The position numbers and the translations under genes were made by a program. This document shows positions 34,669 to 44,167 of a stretch of 60,609 nt of DNA, piece by piece (position 1 is the first letter of the stretch; each line of letters starts with the position of its first letter). The notes under the pieces were generated by a model. The model had not been told where the DNA came from, made no database searches, and saw nothing but the letters and a program-made list of their open reading frames with translations. Source of the stretch: Heliobacterium mobile (GTDB lineage: Bacteria > Bacillota > Desulfitobacteriia > Heliobacteriales > Heliobacteriaceae); assembly GCF_009720735.1 (NCBI RefSeq), contig NZ_WNKU01000006.1, forward strand, positions 1 to 60,609. The letters run 5' to 3'.

Positions 34669-36777
34669 TTACACTTTGAACTTTACCGTCAAATCTTTCA
34701 ACTCATTGGCCATGCGGCTTAATTCGAAGGACGATGCGGCGATATCTTTCACGGTGGCCAGTTGTTCTTCTGTTCCAGCGGCAGTGCTCTGCGAGCTCAA
34801 GGCAAATTCATTAGCGATTCGCTGTGTTCTGCCCAAGACTTCATTGACTTGTTCCATTTCCCCAGAAATCGTATGGGTGTACTCTCGCATCTGTTGAATT
34901 TGCTTGGAGACAGGCTGGAGCCTCTCAATAATTTCGTTGAAAATCCGTCCTGTCTGCCGGCTCACGTCTCGGCCTCGATTGACTTCTTGCATGACCGACT
35001 TCATGGCTCCCACAGCTCGGTGAATTTCATCCATGGTCTCCGTGATCATCCCTGAAATGCGGTTTGTCGATTCGGCCGACTGCTCCGCCAATTTGCGAAC
35101 TTCCTCAGCCACCACAGAAAAACCTCTTCCCTGTTCCCCGGCCCGTGCCGCTTCAATGGCTGCATTCAAGGCGAGCAAATTGGTTTGTACGGCAATCCCC
35201 GTTATCAACTCGGTGATCTGCCCGATAGCTTTTGATTTTTCCTCCAACAGTTTTAAATCTTCCGCCAACCGATCCACATGACCAGCAATAGACTCCATCT
35301 GGTGGATCGATGTGGTAACAACTTTTTTACCTTCTTCCCCCTGTTCAACAGCGCACTGGGCCGAATCGGCGACAGAGCCTGCCTTTTCGGTGATCAGCCG
35401 CACCTCATCAGAAATCTTCTCCATGATGGAAGATGTCTCCCTGGTGTCCAGCAACTGTGTCTTGGCACCGTCAGCGATCAACCAAGTCGATTCACTGATC
35501 TTTTGGGTGGCCACACCAGTCTCTTCGACGGCGGCAGATAAGCTCGCTGCCGAAAAAGCCACTTTATCAGCAATCGCCATATTCTTTTGAATGATATGGT
35601 CGAGCGTTTCAGCCATTTGGTTGAAGGAGGCACCGATCAACTGCATCTCATCGCGAGCCTCCAAATCGACACGGGTCGTTAAATTGCCTTCGCCCAGTCG
35701 CCGCCCTGCATCGGCTAGTGCCGTAACGGACATCATCAGAGATTTATACAGCGCGATAAACACGTAGAAGGCTAAAAGAAAACAGCCCGCATTGATACCC
35801 AAGGCGAGGTATTTTTTCCGTTCTGCTTTATCGACGCGTTTATGTAACAGATCATCTAAGAGTTGCGCTTCTGTTTCATACAAACGGTTCAGGCTGTCCT
35901 GACTTTTTTGAATGGCTTGACCGAGAGCGTCAGTGGAAATGTTGTTTCCTTCCTTCTCCCCGATAGCCTTAAGGAGTTTCAGATAATCGGTTATCGCTTG
36001 GGTATACTCTTTTTTCGATGACGAGATCGGGTTTTCTAGAGAGCTATTTTCGCGTACTGAAACATCTAGATCGGAGTTGTTGCCTTCGAGAAGATTTTTA
36101 CACCGCTCGGTCACTAGTATTAGGGGAATCTTATCCTCATGAGAGTTCTTATTTACGTTGCTGATCGTTACGGCTTCACGATAGGCTTGGCTGAGACTAT
36201 TCATCAGGTTCGGAAGTTTAAGCACTAGCCCATCCATCAGATAATACGTGTCCAGATCGGGATCGAGAATCAGGTTCGATTTGTCACCGACAAATGCGAT
36301 AAGTGAAACGATGTGAACGACGAATTCGTTGTAGCGCTCAAAATCGGAATCCCCTTCTAGGTCAGGTAATTTTCCCTTGATCTCGTTCCATTGCCTCTTT
36401 ATGTCATCCCACTTTTCTTTTGATTCGATTTCTCCTCCATATAGATGCTCTACGGCATCTACGGCGGCGATAGATCGTTCAATACTTTCTTGTCCCTGTT
36501 TCCACTGATCACCGGGGATGGATTTAGATATTTGAACTTGCACGATCATGTTTCGTTGCTGCAGGACATCTTTGAGCAGCCCATTGACTCTTTTTATATA
36601 CTCGACACCCTTGTTTTCATTTTGGGCAAACTCGATGACGGCCCTGTTGGTGATATCGAATAGTTTATACATGGTGTACGATGCCGGGAGCAATAAGAGT
36701 AAGGCGATCAGTATGAATTTGTGGACATACTTCATTCGATCTAACAGGGATATGGCCGGAGAGAAAATCAGTAACAA
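34669..36777 (-). CDS. methyl-accepting chemotaxis protein, helical sensor
   Basis: A 702-residue transmembrane chemoreceptor. The first helix is at about 18-38 and the second at about 325-347. The extracellular part between them is long and predicted helical, with many Glu/Lys/Asn, closer to a helical-bundle sensor than to Cache. A HAMP domain (about 350-400) and a signalling region with [20 protein letters not shown] follow. The start is TTG at 36777, nine bases after AGGAGG. The leader contains a strong terminator-like hairpin, which suggests attenuation. The ligand is unknown. Confidence 0.92.
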   Translation of the reverse strand: MLLIFSPAISLLDRMKYVHKFILIALLLLLPASYTMYKLFDITNRAVIEFAQNENKGVEYIKRVNGLLKDVLQQRNMIVQVQISKSIPGDQWKQGQESIERSIAAVDAVEHLYGGEIESKEKWDDIKRQWNEIKGKLPDLEGDSDFERYNEFVVHIVSLIAFVGDKSNLILDPDLDTYYLMDGLVLKLPNLMNSLSQAYREAVTISNVNKNSHEDKIPLILVTERCKNLLEGNNSDLDVSVRENSSLENPISSSKKEYTQAITDYLKLLKAIGEKEGNNISTDALGQAIQKSQDSLNRLYETEAQLLDDLLHKRVDKAERKKYLALGINAGCFLLAFYVFIALYKSLMMSVTALADAGRRLGEGNLTTRVDLEARDEMQLIGASFNQMAETLDHIIQKNMAIADKVAFSAASLSAAVEETGVATQKISESTWLIADGAKTQLLDTRETSSIMEKISDEVRLITEKAGSVADSAQCAVEQGEEGKKVVTTSIHQMESIAGHVDRLAEDLKLLEEKSKAIGQITELITGIAVQTNLLALNAAIEAARAGEQGRGFSVVAEEVRKLAEQSAESTNRISGMITETMDEIHRAVGAMKSVMQEVNRGRDVSRQTGRIFNEIIERLQPVSKQIQQMREYTHTISGEMEQVNEVLGRTQRIANEFALSSQSTAAGTEEQLATVKDIAASSFELSRMANELKDLTVKFKV

Positions 36778-36802
36778 CGATCTCTTCCTCCTTGATTCAC
36801 CA

Positions 36803-36862
36803 GGAAAAACAAAGGAGTTTCCTAAGCATAGGTCAACACGAGCCTAGCTTAAGAAACTCCTT
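36803..36862 (-). terminator. leader terminator upstream of the chemoreceptor gene
   Basis: On the minus strand AAGGAGTTTC-TTAAGC-TAGG pairs almost perfectly with its complement (36843-36862 with 36812-36832) and is followed by TTTGTTTTTCC. It lies about 30 bases after the predicted transcription start and about 35 bases before the TTG start, inside the 5' leader. No known aptamer precedes it. Confidence 0.75.
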
Positions 36863-36899
36863 CGTCTCACTGTATCACTGTATCACTTTTTATAACCTT

Positions 36900-36928
36900 A
36901 TATAACCAGATATCTTAACCGATGTCAA
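36900..36928 (-). promoter_or_regulatory. sigma-A promoter of the chemoreceptor gene
   Basis: TTGACA (36923-36928) and TTATAT (36900-36905) are 17 bases apart on the minus strand. Transcription would start near 36893, so the leader is about 115 bases long. Confidence 0.7.
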
Positions 36929-37103
36929 TGAACTTCTGACCATTTCTTCTGTCCACTGCTATCAAACTAATCTTTGCTCTTTTGTGAGATATTGTTAAAA
37001 TGTAAGCAAAGGCTAAAATCAAACTATCTTGTCGACATGTCCAATCTATGGGTGTATTGTAAAGATGTCTGAGGATTATAGATAATATGGGCGGAGTGCG
37101 GCC

Positions 37104-38939
37104 ATGAGCGAATGTGAATGCCTTTTCATCGGTCTGTCCGAATTAATTTTTAAAATTAATAAAGACGGGATGATCTTGGACTGTATTACCGATTCCACAG
37201 GGAGTTCGTCCAAACCACCAGGCTACTACAGGCAACCTTTAGAGGCCTTCCTCCCTAAAAATCTTTGCATACCCCTAAGACAGTCTCTAGCGGAGGCTTT
37301 CCGTACGAAAAATCTGCAACGGCTCGAATACCCGCTTACCTTACCTTCTTCGCAAGAACATATTGGCGACCGTATTTACGAAGTCCGTCTGATTCCTCTG
37401 TCCGATAGTGTAGCCCTGTTGGAACTGCGTGATATTAGCGAAACGAAACGGTCAGAGAAGCGAATCAAAGAGAGTGAAAATAACTTCCGTCAATTGGCCG
37501 AAAACCTAGTACAAGTCTTTTGGTTGCGGAGTCGTGAAAAGACACTCTATATCAGTCCCGCTTTTGAAAAAATTTTTGGAGTGAGCCGCCAGTGGCTCTA
37601 CGAAAACCCGAACGGCTTTCTGAGTTTTGTCCATCCCGACGATCTCCCCCATGTCATGGAGGCGGTGCGGCGTTTCGGTAATGGTCTTATGAATATTAAA
37701 TACCGAATTATACGTCACGACGGCACCATCCGCTACCTCTGGTCCCGTTCGTTCCCGGTCAACTGCGAAGACGGTCAGGAAACTCGGACTGCCGGTATCG
37801 CCGAGGACATTACCGAGACCGTTCAGTATCAAGCCGCCGTCACCGCAGGGGAAGAACGTCTTCGAACGGTTGTAACCAATTTAGATGCAATTATATTTCA
37901 AATCGACAAACTGGGCATCTTTCAACTTTTCGAAGGCCGCGGCTTGTATAAGATCGGCCTTCATCCCGGTCAATATGTAGGGTCTTCTGTTTTCGAAATC
38001 TACCAAGATCATCCCGATTTTTTAGGAAAAATAAATACTGCACTAAAAGGTCTCGACGTACGGGGCATTGTAAATATCGGCGGATTTATTTTTGACTATA
38101 TCATCACCCCCTTAAATAACAGCGAGGGCCGCCTTGATGGGTTGATCGGTGTCATTACGGACATTACAGAGATACAGAAAGCCTCTGAGGAGCTTGAGAA
38201 AGCAAAGGAGCTCGCCGAACAAGCAAACCGTGCTAAAAGTGAATTTTTGACGATTATGAGCCACGAGCTTCGCACACCGATGAACGGGATTCTCGGGATG
38301 ATCGATTTGCTGCTCAGCAGTGAGTTAAACTCCACCCAGCAGAGTTATGCGAAAATGGTCTTTGATTCGTCTCAGGTATTGCTGTCCCTCCTCAACGATA
38401 TCCTCGATTTCTCTAAAATCGAGTCCGGAAAGTTGATCCTCGACTCCGTTCCTTTTACCCTGCGTGAAATAGCCGAACTAGCGATCCATTATATTTCACC
38501 GAAGGCGAAAGAAAAAGGACTGGAATTGCACTTGGAAGTGGCCTCCGATTTGCCCGTCGTCGTTCAAGGAGATCCATTGCGGCTTCGCCAAGTCTTACTT
38601 AACTTGCTGGAAAATGCCGTCAAGTTTACCGAACAAGGCTCGGTGAAGCTCGTTGTCAAAAATAGCCCCAAACTAAACGGGACAGATGACAGTGATGGCA
38701 TCGAGTTTTCTGTCGCTGATACGGGGATCGGCATCGCCGAAGAAAAACTGGGTATCATTTTTGATCCCTTTACCCAAGCCGATAGTTCTACCACCCGTCG
38801 CTATAGCGGTACCGGTTTAGGTTTGTCCATATCTCAGCGCTTGGTACACCTGATGGGTGGAGAACTGAATGTAAAAAGCTCCCTCAATAAAGGAAGCTAT
38901 TTCTCTTTCAAAGTGCCCTTACCTAAGTGTCTCTGTTGA
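37104..38939 (+). CDS. PAS-domain sensor histidine kinase
   Basis: A 611-residue soluble kinase with no membrane segment. Three PAS-like domains can be seen (about 5-115; 125-240 with SPAFEKIFGVS and HPDDL; 250-360). A short coiled linker leads to the HisKA domain, with the phosphorylated His387 in SHELRTPMNG, and to the HATPase domain with the N box (NLLENAVKF), G1 (DTGIGI), F box (FDPFTQAD) and G2 (GTGLGL). There is no receiver domain and no response regulator nearby, so it is an orphan. The ATG at 37104 follows GGCGGAG by seven bases. The signal is cytoplasmic and unknown. Confidence 0.92.
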   Translation: MSECECLFIGLSELIFKINKDGMILDCITDSTGSSSKPPGYYRQPLEAFLPKNLCIPLRQSLAEAFRTKNLQRLEYPLTLPSSQEHIGDRIYEVRLIPLSDSVALLELRDISETKRSEKRIKESENNFRQLAENLVQVFWLRSREKTLYISPAFEKIFGVSRQWLYENPNGFLSFVHPDDLPHVMEAVRRFGNGLMNIKYRIIRHDGTIRYLWSRSFPVNCEDGQETRTAGIAEDITETVQYQAAVTAGEERLRTVVTNLDAIIFQIDKLGIFQLFEGRGLYKIGLHPGQYVGSSVFEIYQDHPDFLGKINTALKGLDVRGIVNIGGFIFDYIITPLNNSEGRLDGLIGVITDITEIQKASEELEKAKELAEQANRAKSEFLTIMSHELRTPMNGILGMIDLLLSSELNSTQQSYAKMVFDSSQVLLSLLNDILDFSKIESGKLILDSVPFTLREIAELAIHYISPKAKEKGLELHLEVASDLPVVVQGDPLRLRQVLLNLLENAVKFTEQGSVKLVVKNSPKLNGTDDSDGIEFSVADTGIGIAEEKLGIIFDPFTQADSSTTRRYSGTGLGLSISQRLVHLMGGELNVKSSLNKGSYFSFKVPLPKCLC

Positions 38940-38959
38940 AGGGCTGCACCGCGACAGGT

Positions 38960-39538
38960 TCATTTTTTGAACACTCTCACCTTTTTGGGGTTTCCTATGT
39001 GAAGTTTTTCTTTTTTTAGGGTCTCCTGTATGGCTTTATTCTCTTGAACTTGCCGTTTGTAGACTTCTACTTCGTTTACTAGCATAGGATGCTTGATGAC
39101 CTCAATCCGCTCTTCCCGAAGCGGAATCCGTATAGGTTCCGAAGGTTCATCTCCATCCATAGAGGCATCAAGATCTTTCTTTTCGACGACCAGTTCTTCT
39201 CGAAGGACAGGCACGACAATATTTTTGTTTTCTGTCACAACCTCTTTGTGAACGGTTACTTCTCCCCTTTGAACCCGTCGCTTGTCGATATGCAACTGCT
39301 CTTCTCGCAGTTGCATTTTTGAGTTCGGTACATTGGGCCTATGTTCATGGCTTAGCGTTCGATATTTATATAATCCGATGACGGCACCTAGGATTCCCCC
39401 TGCGATCACGGAAATCCCGATGATCGCAGAGCCGCCGAAGATCGCCAAAATCCCGCCGACTAAGGCTCCGGTGATGACACCTCCCACTATTCCGTTTACT
39501 ACGTATGTGGTCTTTTTCTGTCCAACCTCTACGTTCAT
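38960..39538 (-). CDS. DUF2382 (YsnF/AvaK) protein with N-terminal glycine-rich membrane segment
   Basis: A 192-residue protein in two parts. Residues about 12-58 are a Gly-rich double membrane segment (GGVITGALVGGILAI, then GGILGAVIGLY) like glycine-zipper proteins. The rest is the DUF2382 pattern of two imperfect repeats: QLREEQLHIDKRRVQRGEVTVHKEV and IPLREERIEVIKHPMLVNEVEVYK, both with R.E.l.v.K..v..gEV..k.. DUF2382 occurs in stress proteins of Bacillus and cyanobacteria; function unknown. The ATG at 39538 has GGAGG nine bases upstream; a TTG six bases earlier is too close. It neighbours a second DUF2382 gene. Confidence 0.8.
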   Translation of the reverse strand: MNVEVGQKKTTYVVNGIVGGVITGALVGGILAIFGGSAIIGISVIAGGILGAVIGLYKYRTLSHEHRPNVPNSKMQLREEQLHIDKRRVQRGEVTVHKEVVTENKNIVVPVLREELVVEKKDLDASMDGDEPSEPIRIPLREERIEVIKHPMLVNEVEVYKRQVQENKAIQETLKKEKLHIGNPKKVRVFKK

Positions 39539-39585
39539 GGGCAATAATCCTCCATAAGTTTAAAGGGAAAAGTTACACTGACGAA

Positions 39586-39620
39586 CGCCTCGCCAACCCC
39601 TCTTCCGGTTTGACGAGGCG
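39586..39620 (-). terminator. intergenic hairpin between the DUF2382 genes
   Basis: CGCCTCGCCAACC (39586-39598) pairs with GGTTTGACGAGGCG (39607-39620) with a wobble and mismatch. The following T content is low on both strands, so it may be a weak terminator or a processing hairpin. Confidence 0.4.
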
Positions 39621-39644
39621 CCTTGTTATTCTTTGGTATTTTCT

Positions 39645-40112
39645 TTAATGGAGTTGGTGATCGGTCTCGCCGGAGATGATATCGACATCCCCTTCTCGTT
39701 CTATGCGGGCCTCTTCCTTTTTGAGGGTTTCTTCGATCTGTCTGGTATTTTCAACTTCACGCTTATAAGCTGAAACTTCCCCGGTCACTACCGTGTGTTT
39801 ACCGACTTCCACCTGTTCTTCAGTGACGGGTATGCGAATGATCTCTTCGTTACCCATGATGGGTGAGTCGCTCGGTTCATTGACGGCTCGCTGCTCGATA
39901 AAGACTTCCTCATGGGCAACCGGTACTTCGACCACTTTATTTTCTTCGACGACTTCTTTCCGCAGTCTCACTTCTCCCGCAGGAACCCTGTCTTTGGCGA
40001 TATCGAGCTCCTCTTTTCGAAGATGCAGGGTCCCTTGTTCTGCCGTCTCGCTTTCGATGGTATTTTCTAACTCTCGATTTTCATCTTCTCTGAATCCATC
40101 AAAAACTCCCAT
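39645..40112 (-). CDS. DUF2382 (YsnF/AvaK) soluble protein
   Basis: A 155-residue, highly charged soluble protein without a membrane segment. Two DUF2382 half-repeats are visible: LHLRKEELDIAKDRVPAGEV with RLRKEVVEENKVVEVPV, and IRIPVTEEQVEVGKHTVVTGEV with SAYKREVENTRQIEETL. The order R.E.l.v.k..v..GEv..r..v.e.. is the family pattern. It lies upstream of the membrane-linked DUF2382 gene on the same strand, 107 bases away. The ATG at 40112 follows GGGGAGG. A role in stress or envelope protection is suggested by the family only. Confidence 0.82.
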   Translation of the reverse strand: MGVFDGFREDENRELENTIESETAEQGTLHLRKEELDIAKDRVPAGEVRLRKEVVEENKVVEVPVAHEEVFIEQRAVNEPSDSPIMGNEEIIRIPVTEEQVEVGKHTVVTGEVSAYKREVENTRQIEETLKKEEARIEREGDVDIISGETDHQLH

Positions 40113-40296
40113 GATGACCTCCCCTTATATATCCAATCTTTCAATCCTCTCGTTAGGGTACCTCGCAGCCCCCCCTTTTATCTTTCCTTTATATGGCATG
40201 GATAGCAGCAAACCCTTATATCGTCGAACCTTAAATTTCACTCGCTTAATAGCTTAGCATGATTAATCTCCCTAAGGGATTTTACTTTTCTGTACA

Positions 40297-40334
40297 AAAG
40301 AAAAAAGCGTTCCACGATAATACTCATGGATCGC
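40297..40334 (-). terminator. intrinsic terminator
   Basis: GCG-A-TCCA-TG pairs with CG-TGGA-A-CGC (40307-40334) on the minus strand, followed by TTTTTTCTTTT. It ends the anchored extracellular protein gene at 40359. Confidence 0.72.
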
Positions 40335-40358
40335 CCTCGCAAAAAGAAGCATTCTTAC

Positions 40359-41813
40359 CTATTTATTCAGGGGCATCAGAACAACCTTAAAAGGCGCATA
40401 GGAATTCGGTGCAAGCCCAATATGTAAAGTATGCGTATGTCTTCCCTTCTCCGGCAAGACATAGAACACGCTACCATATCCTAACGGACGGAGCTTTTGC
40501 GGGTGGCTGTAGTATTCGAAGTAATTTGGATCGACGAGGCGCACCGTTCTTACGTTCTCCGGATCGGAATCGAGTCCGGCCGTGATAAATTGATTATACA
40601 GGTCGACGTAAGCGAGACCAGGACTGTGGGGAGCACTCCCTTGAATCGCGATCGCCGTGGGTCCCGTAATGTTAAGAGTGACTTCATACATCGCTCCGTA
40701 AGAACCATTGTTCTGTACCGGCAGCGGTTGAATTTGACCTTTGGAATTTTTGCTGCCGTACTCATCGGTCCCGCTCGTCAGGTCATTCTGAAACTTGGCC
40801 GGCTCAAATCCGGGTAGCGAGGGATCGACGGCTTGTGCGTCCAAGGCTGAGTTTAAGGTCAGCGTTTTTAAGCCATCCTTTTGGCTGTTATAGGGCAACG
40901 TCATCTTTCGGGTGATTCCGTCGGTGATCAATCCCCGCATATGGAAGGCTTCTTCAGGAGCTTGATTCAGGATCGAGTTCGGTTTGTCATTGGCTTGATA
41001 GAAAGCATCCAAATCCTCCCCGATGGGGGCGACAAAACTGCGGATGCCTATGGCTTCACCTGCTCGGATATTGTCGAGGGTCAACAACTGTCCCGTGGCG
41101 TGGTCGCGAAAAACAAAATCTCCCATCATAATCGCCCATCCATGGATCCCCACCTTATCGTAAATCCATGATTTCTCACCGGGCTTAAGGCTGCTCCATA
41201 ACTGCTCTTGGGGATTTTGCTTAAGGTAGTTGGCAAAAACCACATTCCCCAGTTGGGTTCCATAGTATACGGGAATCGTTTCGCCCGGTTTCATGGGGGC
41301 CAGGTCATCCTCATAGATGCGTGTTCCGTCGAGTTTTCGACTGATCCCGTTGGCCAAGCGTTTATAGTAGACATCGACAACTCGTTGGGTGCGGTTGACG
41401 ATGGCGACGCCCATCTGGGCCGGTACATTTCGGATATTTTTCCCACTGTAGTCGATGAGTAGATTAAAGTGGGAGTATAGTAGCCGCACATCGCCGCTTT
41501 TTGATAGACAGTTATCGACTCGCGTCATGATGCCCGGTTCCTTCACCATTTCCGGCACATTGCTGAAGAACATGGTCTGGCCAGGTACAATATCGAGCTT
41601 TTTTCCGGCACTTAACGATTCTGCTTTTGCAAACACTTCCGGCGGCACTTCATCGCCGACGCTCCAGCTTTCTCCGTTTACTGGATTCGGTGATTCGGCG
41701 ATTCCTTCAAAGTTGCGATAGCCTACGGCCAGGCCAAAACCGACAACGAAGACGCCTAGGCCAATGAGTAAGACTTTCATCGATTTTTTCCGACGTTTTC
41801 GAGGGATTGCCAC
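40359..41813 (-). CDS. membrane-anchored extracellular protein, unknown
   Basis: A 484-residue protein I do not recognise. It begins with a basic stretch (RKRRKKSMK), one membrane helix at about 13-33 and a short Pro/Asn linker, so it is a type II anchored protein with about 440 residues outside. The exterior part has few cysteines, strand-rich sequence such as GVAIVNRTQRVVDVYYKR, GETIPVYYGTQLGNVVFANYL and YEVTLNITGPTAIAIQG, and ends in GLAPNSYAPFKVVLMPL, suggesting beta-sandwich modules. No catalytic motif is visible. GTG at 41813 has AAGGAG eight bases upstream. It is alone between a terminator and the ribose operon's terminator. Confidence 0.72.
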   Translation of the reverse strand: MAIPRKRRKKSMKVLLIGLGVFVVGFGLAVGYRNFEGIAESPNPVNGESWSVGDEVPPEVFAKAESLSAGKKLDIVPGQTMFFSNVPEMVKEPGIMTRVDNCLSKSGDVRLLYSHFNLLIDYSGKNIRNVPAQMGVAIVNRTQRVVDVYYKRLANGISRKLDGTRIYEDDLAPMKPGETIPVYYGTQLGNVVFANYLKQNPQEQLWSSLKPGEKSWIYDKVGIHGWAIMMGDFVFRDHATGQLLTLDNIRAGEAIGIRSFVAPIGEDLDAFYQANDKPNSILNQAPEEAFHMRGLITDGITRKMTLPYNSQKDGLKTLTLNSALDAQAVDPSLPGFEPAKFQNDLTSGTDEYGSKNSKGQIQPLPVQNNGSYGAMYEVTLNITGPTAIAIQGSAPHSPGLAYVDLYNQFITAGLDSDPENVRTVRLVDPNYFEYYSHPQKLRPLGYGSVFYVLPEKGRHTHTLHIGLAPNSYAPFKVVLMPLNK

Positions 41814-42042
41814 TATATTGACTCCTTTTTGCATAAACTAGTCTTTATCTCTATCTCTACCAAAGGAGACCGACATTTCGTCTCTCAAAAATAGTAACGG
41901 ATTTATGGGTGGTTTCCAATACATTTTTTCTGTTCATTTTCATCATTGGTAAATTGTTCTTCTCTTGAATTCAGAGATATCCCAATATAGATTTTTTTCT
42001 GTTACACGGGAAATCGGTAGCAAAAGTCGCTTCCTATAGACA

Positions 42043-42077
42043 TAAAAAGACCGTGAGCACGCAATAGCTCACGGTCT
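42043..42077 (-). terminator. intrinsic terminator of the ribose operon
   Basis: AGACCGTGAGC (42048-42058) pairs with GCTCACGGTCT (42067-42077) and TTTTTAT follows on the minus strand, 45 bases past the rbsB stop. Confidence 0.85.
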
Positions 42078-42121
42078 AAAAGCAACATCAGACGCTATGT
42101 GTAGTTTCCCTTGCAGCGATC

Positions 42122-43057
42122 CTACTGTTTCGTAACCAGTTTCAGGTCGACAGGAATTTTGGCTTCCACTTTTTCTTTTTTCACTACTTTTTCGGCTGTT
42201 TTTACACCAATCTCTCCGATGAGTTTCGGCTGTTGGGCGACGGTGGCGGCCATTTTTCCGTCTTGAACGGCTTTAACCGCATCGGCGCCGCCGTCAAAAC
42301 CAACGACGATCACGTCTTTTTTGGCAGCTTGCAGCGCTTGGAGAGCGCCGAGAGCCATTTCATCGTTATGCGCGAAGACAGCTTGGACATCGGGCTGGCT
42401 CTGCAGGATGTTTTCCATAACGGTCATCCCTTTGGAGCGGTTAAAATCGGCCGGCTGCTTAGCGACAACTTTGATATCTTTTTGGGTGTCGATGACAGCA
42501 TGGAAACCTTGGCCGCGATCGCGAGCTGCAGAGGTTCCGGCAATCCCTTCAAGTTCTACCGCTTTACCTTTGTTGTTCAGTTTTTTGGCGATGAATTCAC
42601 CGGCCAGTTTGCCGCCGGCTACGTTATCAGAGGCGATATGAGAGACAACGGTACCATCGCTGACACTGCGGTCAAGAGTGACAACCGGAATGTTGGCTTT
42701 GTTGGCGTCTTTGACAGCCGTGACCAAACCATCACTGTCTGTGGGGTTTAACAAGATGATGTCGACTTTTTGCTGGATCAGGTCTTCCACCTGAGAGACT
42801 TGTTTCGAGGCGTTGTCTTGTGCGTCTACGACAACCAGCTTCGCTCCGATCTTGTCGGCATAGGCTTGGGCGCCGTCACGCATGTCGACGAAAAAGGGGT
42901 TGTTCAATGTGGACAAGGCGAGACCAACCGTCAATTTCTTTTCGGCGTCGGCAGCCGGTTTTTGTTCTGCTTTCGGCGAACTTCCGCAACCAGTGACTAC
43001 GCTGACCATGAACAGGGCCATGGCCACTAAGGCAGCTAATTTCCAGATACGTTTCAT
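42122..43057 (-). CDS. rbsB: ribose ABC transporter substrate-binding lipoprotein
   Basis: A 311-residue lipoprotein: basic start, hydrophobic stretch, lipobox VTGC with Cys at about 24, then a periplasmic-binding-protein type 1 fold with [65 protein letters not shown] and VVGFDGG, all standard in RbsB. It captures ribose outside the membrane for RbsAC. It is last in the operon, 168 bases after rbsC, which may allow separate expression of the binding protein. The ATG at 43057 follows GGAGG by nine bases. Confidence 0.93.
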   Translation of the reverse strand: MKRIWKLAALVAMALFMVSVVTGCGSSPKAEQKPAADAEKKLTVGLALSTLNNPFFVDMRDGAQAYADKIGAKLVVVDAQDNASKQVSQVEDLIQQKVDIILLNPTDSDGLVTAVKDANKANIPVVTLDRSVSDGTVVSHIASDNVAGGKLAGEFIAKKLNNKGKAVELEGIAGTSAARDRGQGFHAVIDTQKDIKVVAKQPADFNRSKGMTVMENILQSQPDVQAVFAHNDEMALGALQALQAAKKDVIVVGFDGGADAVKAVQDGKMAATVAQQPKLIGEIGVKTAEKVVKKEKVEAKIPVDLKLVTKQ

Positions 43058-43225
43058 TCCTGATTCCCTCCGCTAATTTTGTTTTTTGGATACTCAAGCT
43101 TGTTCACGATGATGTCAAGGCTTTTGCAGAGCAGGTTCTAGACTGTTCGAATAGGAATAGATCTTTGGGTCCCCATAGGGGGTCCTCTGTACCCCTGCTC
43201 TCCTATGTACCGTTACCGGTCCACC

Positions 43226-44167
43226 TCACCCCCTCGCAGCTTTTCGGCGGTCTAGCAGTACCGCGATCAAAATCACGATGCCTTTCACCGCTTGCTGATA
43301 AAAGGAAGAAACATTTAATATATTCAAGCCGTTGTCGAGTACCCCGATGATCAGGGCACCAACCAGGGTGCCAAGCACGCCGCCTGCCCCCCCGGAGAGG
43401 CTTGTCCCCCCCAAAACAACCGCTGCAATCGCGTCCAACTCATAGCCGGTACCTGCCGTCGGTTGAGCCGACATGAGACGCGATGTCAAGATAGCGCCAG
43501 CGAGCCCAGCCAGCAACCCGCTGATTCCATAAACCAGAACTTTGTAGAGGTTTGTTTTGATGCCGCTGAAGATGGCGGCATCTTCATTTCCCCCGATGGC
43601 AAAGACACGCCGGCCGATCGTCATCCGGGTTAGAATAAACCAGGCTAAGATGACTACCGCAGCCATGATGATGACCGGGGTGGGAATGGGGCCTACATAG
43701 CCGCCGCCTAAGTTGCTGAAGGTTTCCTCAACGGCGCGAATCGGACGGCCTTCCGTATAAATCAGGGTAGCTCCCCGGAACAAGGTCATCGTACCCAAGG
43801 TAGCGATAAAGGGCGCTATTCCTCCATAAGCGATAAAGAGGCCATTGACCGTACCCGCCAGTAGACCGAGGACACAAGCGTAGATCACGACGACAAAGGG
43901 ATTCATCCCCACCGCTAGTGCACCTGCGGCCAATGCACCAGAAAAAGCTAGGATCGATCCGACAGAAAGGTCAATTCCTCCTGTGAGGATGACAAAGGTC
44001 ATCCCTACGGCCAGTAAGGTGTTGATGGAAACCTGGCGGGCTACGTTCATCAAGTTTGACGGGGTGAAAAAGCGGTCCGACATGAGCGTTAAACCGATGC
44101 AAATCAAGATGAGGCCGATCAAAGGACCAATTTTATACCGCTGAATCCATATTTTCAGGTTCTTCAT
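43226..44167 (-). CDS. rbsC: ribose ABC transporter permease
   Basis: A 313-residue permease with eight to ten membrane segments, forming the channel for ribose import. It shows RQVSINTLLAVGMTFVILTGGIDLSVGSI, PIPVIIMA-like GPIPTPVIIM, RRVFAIGGNEDAAIFSGI and GTGYELDAIAAVVLGGTSLSGG, the family signature with the EAA-like loop. Its ATG overlaps the rbsA stop by four bases and has AGGAGG six bases upstream. Confidence 0.93.
   Translation of the reverse strand: MKNLKIWIQRYKIGPLIGLILICIGLTLMSDRFFTPSNLMNVARQVSINTLLAVGMTFVILTGGIDLSVGSILAFSGALAAGALAVGMNPFVVVIYACVLGLLAGTVNGLFIAYGGIAPFIATLGTMTLFRGATLIYTEGRPIRAVEETFSNLGGGYVGPIPTPVIIMAAVVILAWFILTRMTIGRRVFAIGGNEDAAIFSGIKTNLYKVLVYGISGLLAGLAGAILTSRLMSAQPTAGTGYELDAIAAVVLGGTSLSGGAGGVLGTLVGALIIGVLDNGLNILNVSSFYQQAVKGIVILIAVLLDRRKAARG

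Larger units (their letters stand above)
36778..37103. other. intergenic region between divergent MCP and kinase genes
   Basis: This 326-base gap holds the minus-strand promoter and leader hairpin of the chemoreceptor, listed separately, and must hold the plus-strand promoter of the kinase. For the latter the best candidate is TTGTAA (about 37060) with GATAAT 18 bases later, a weak match. The minus leader also has two direct copies of TGATACAG in a row, just before the hairpin. Confidence 0.5.

Noticed and set aside
43058..43225. hairpin GGACCCC/GGGG in the rbsC-rbsB gap as a terminator
   Set aside because: The stem is short and no T-run follows; at most it affects relative expression of rbsB.
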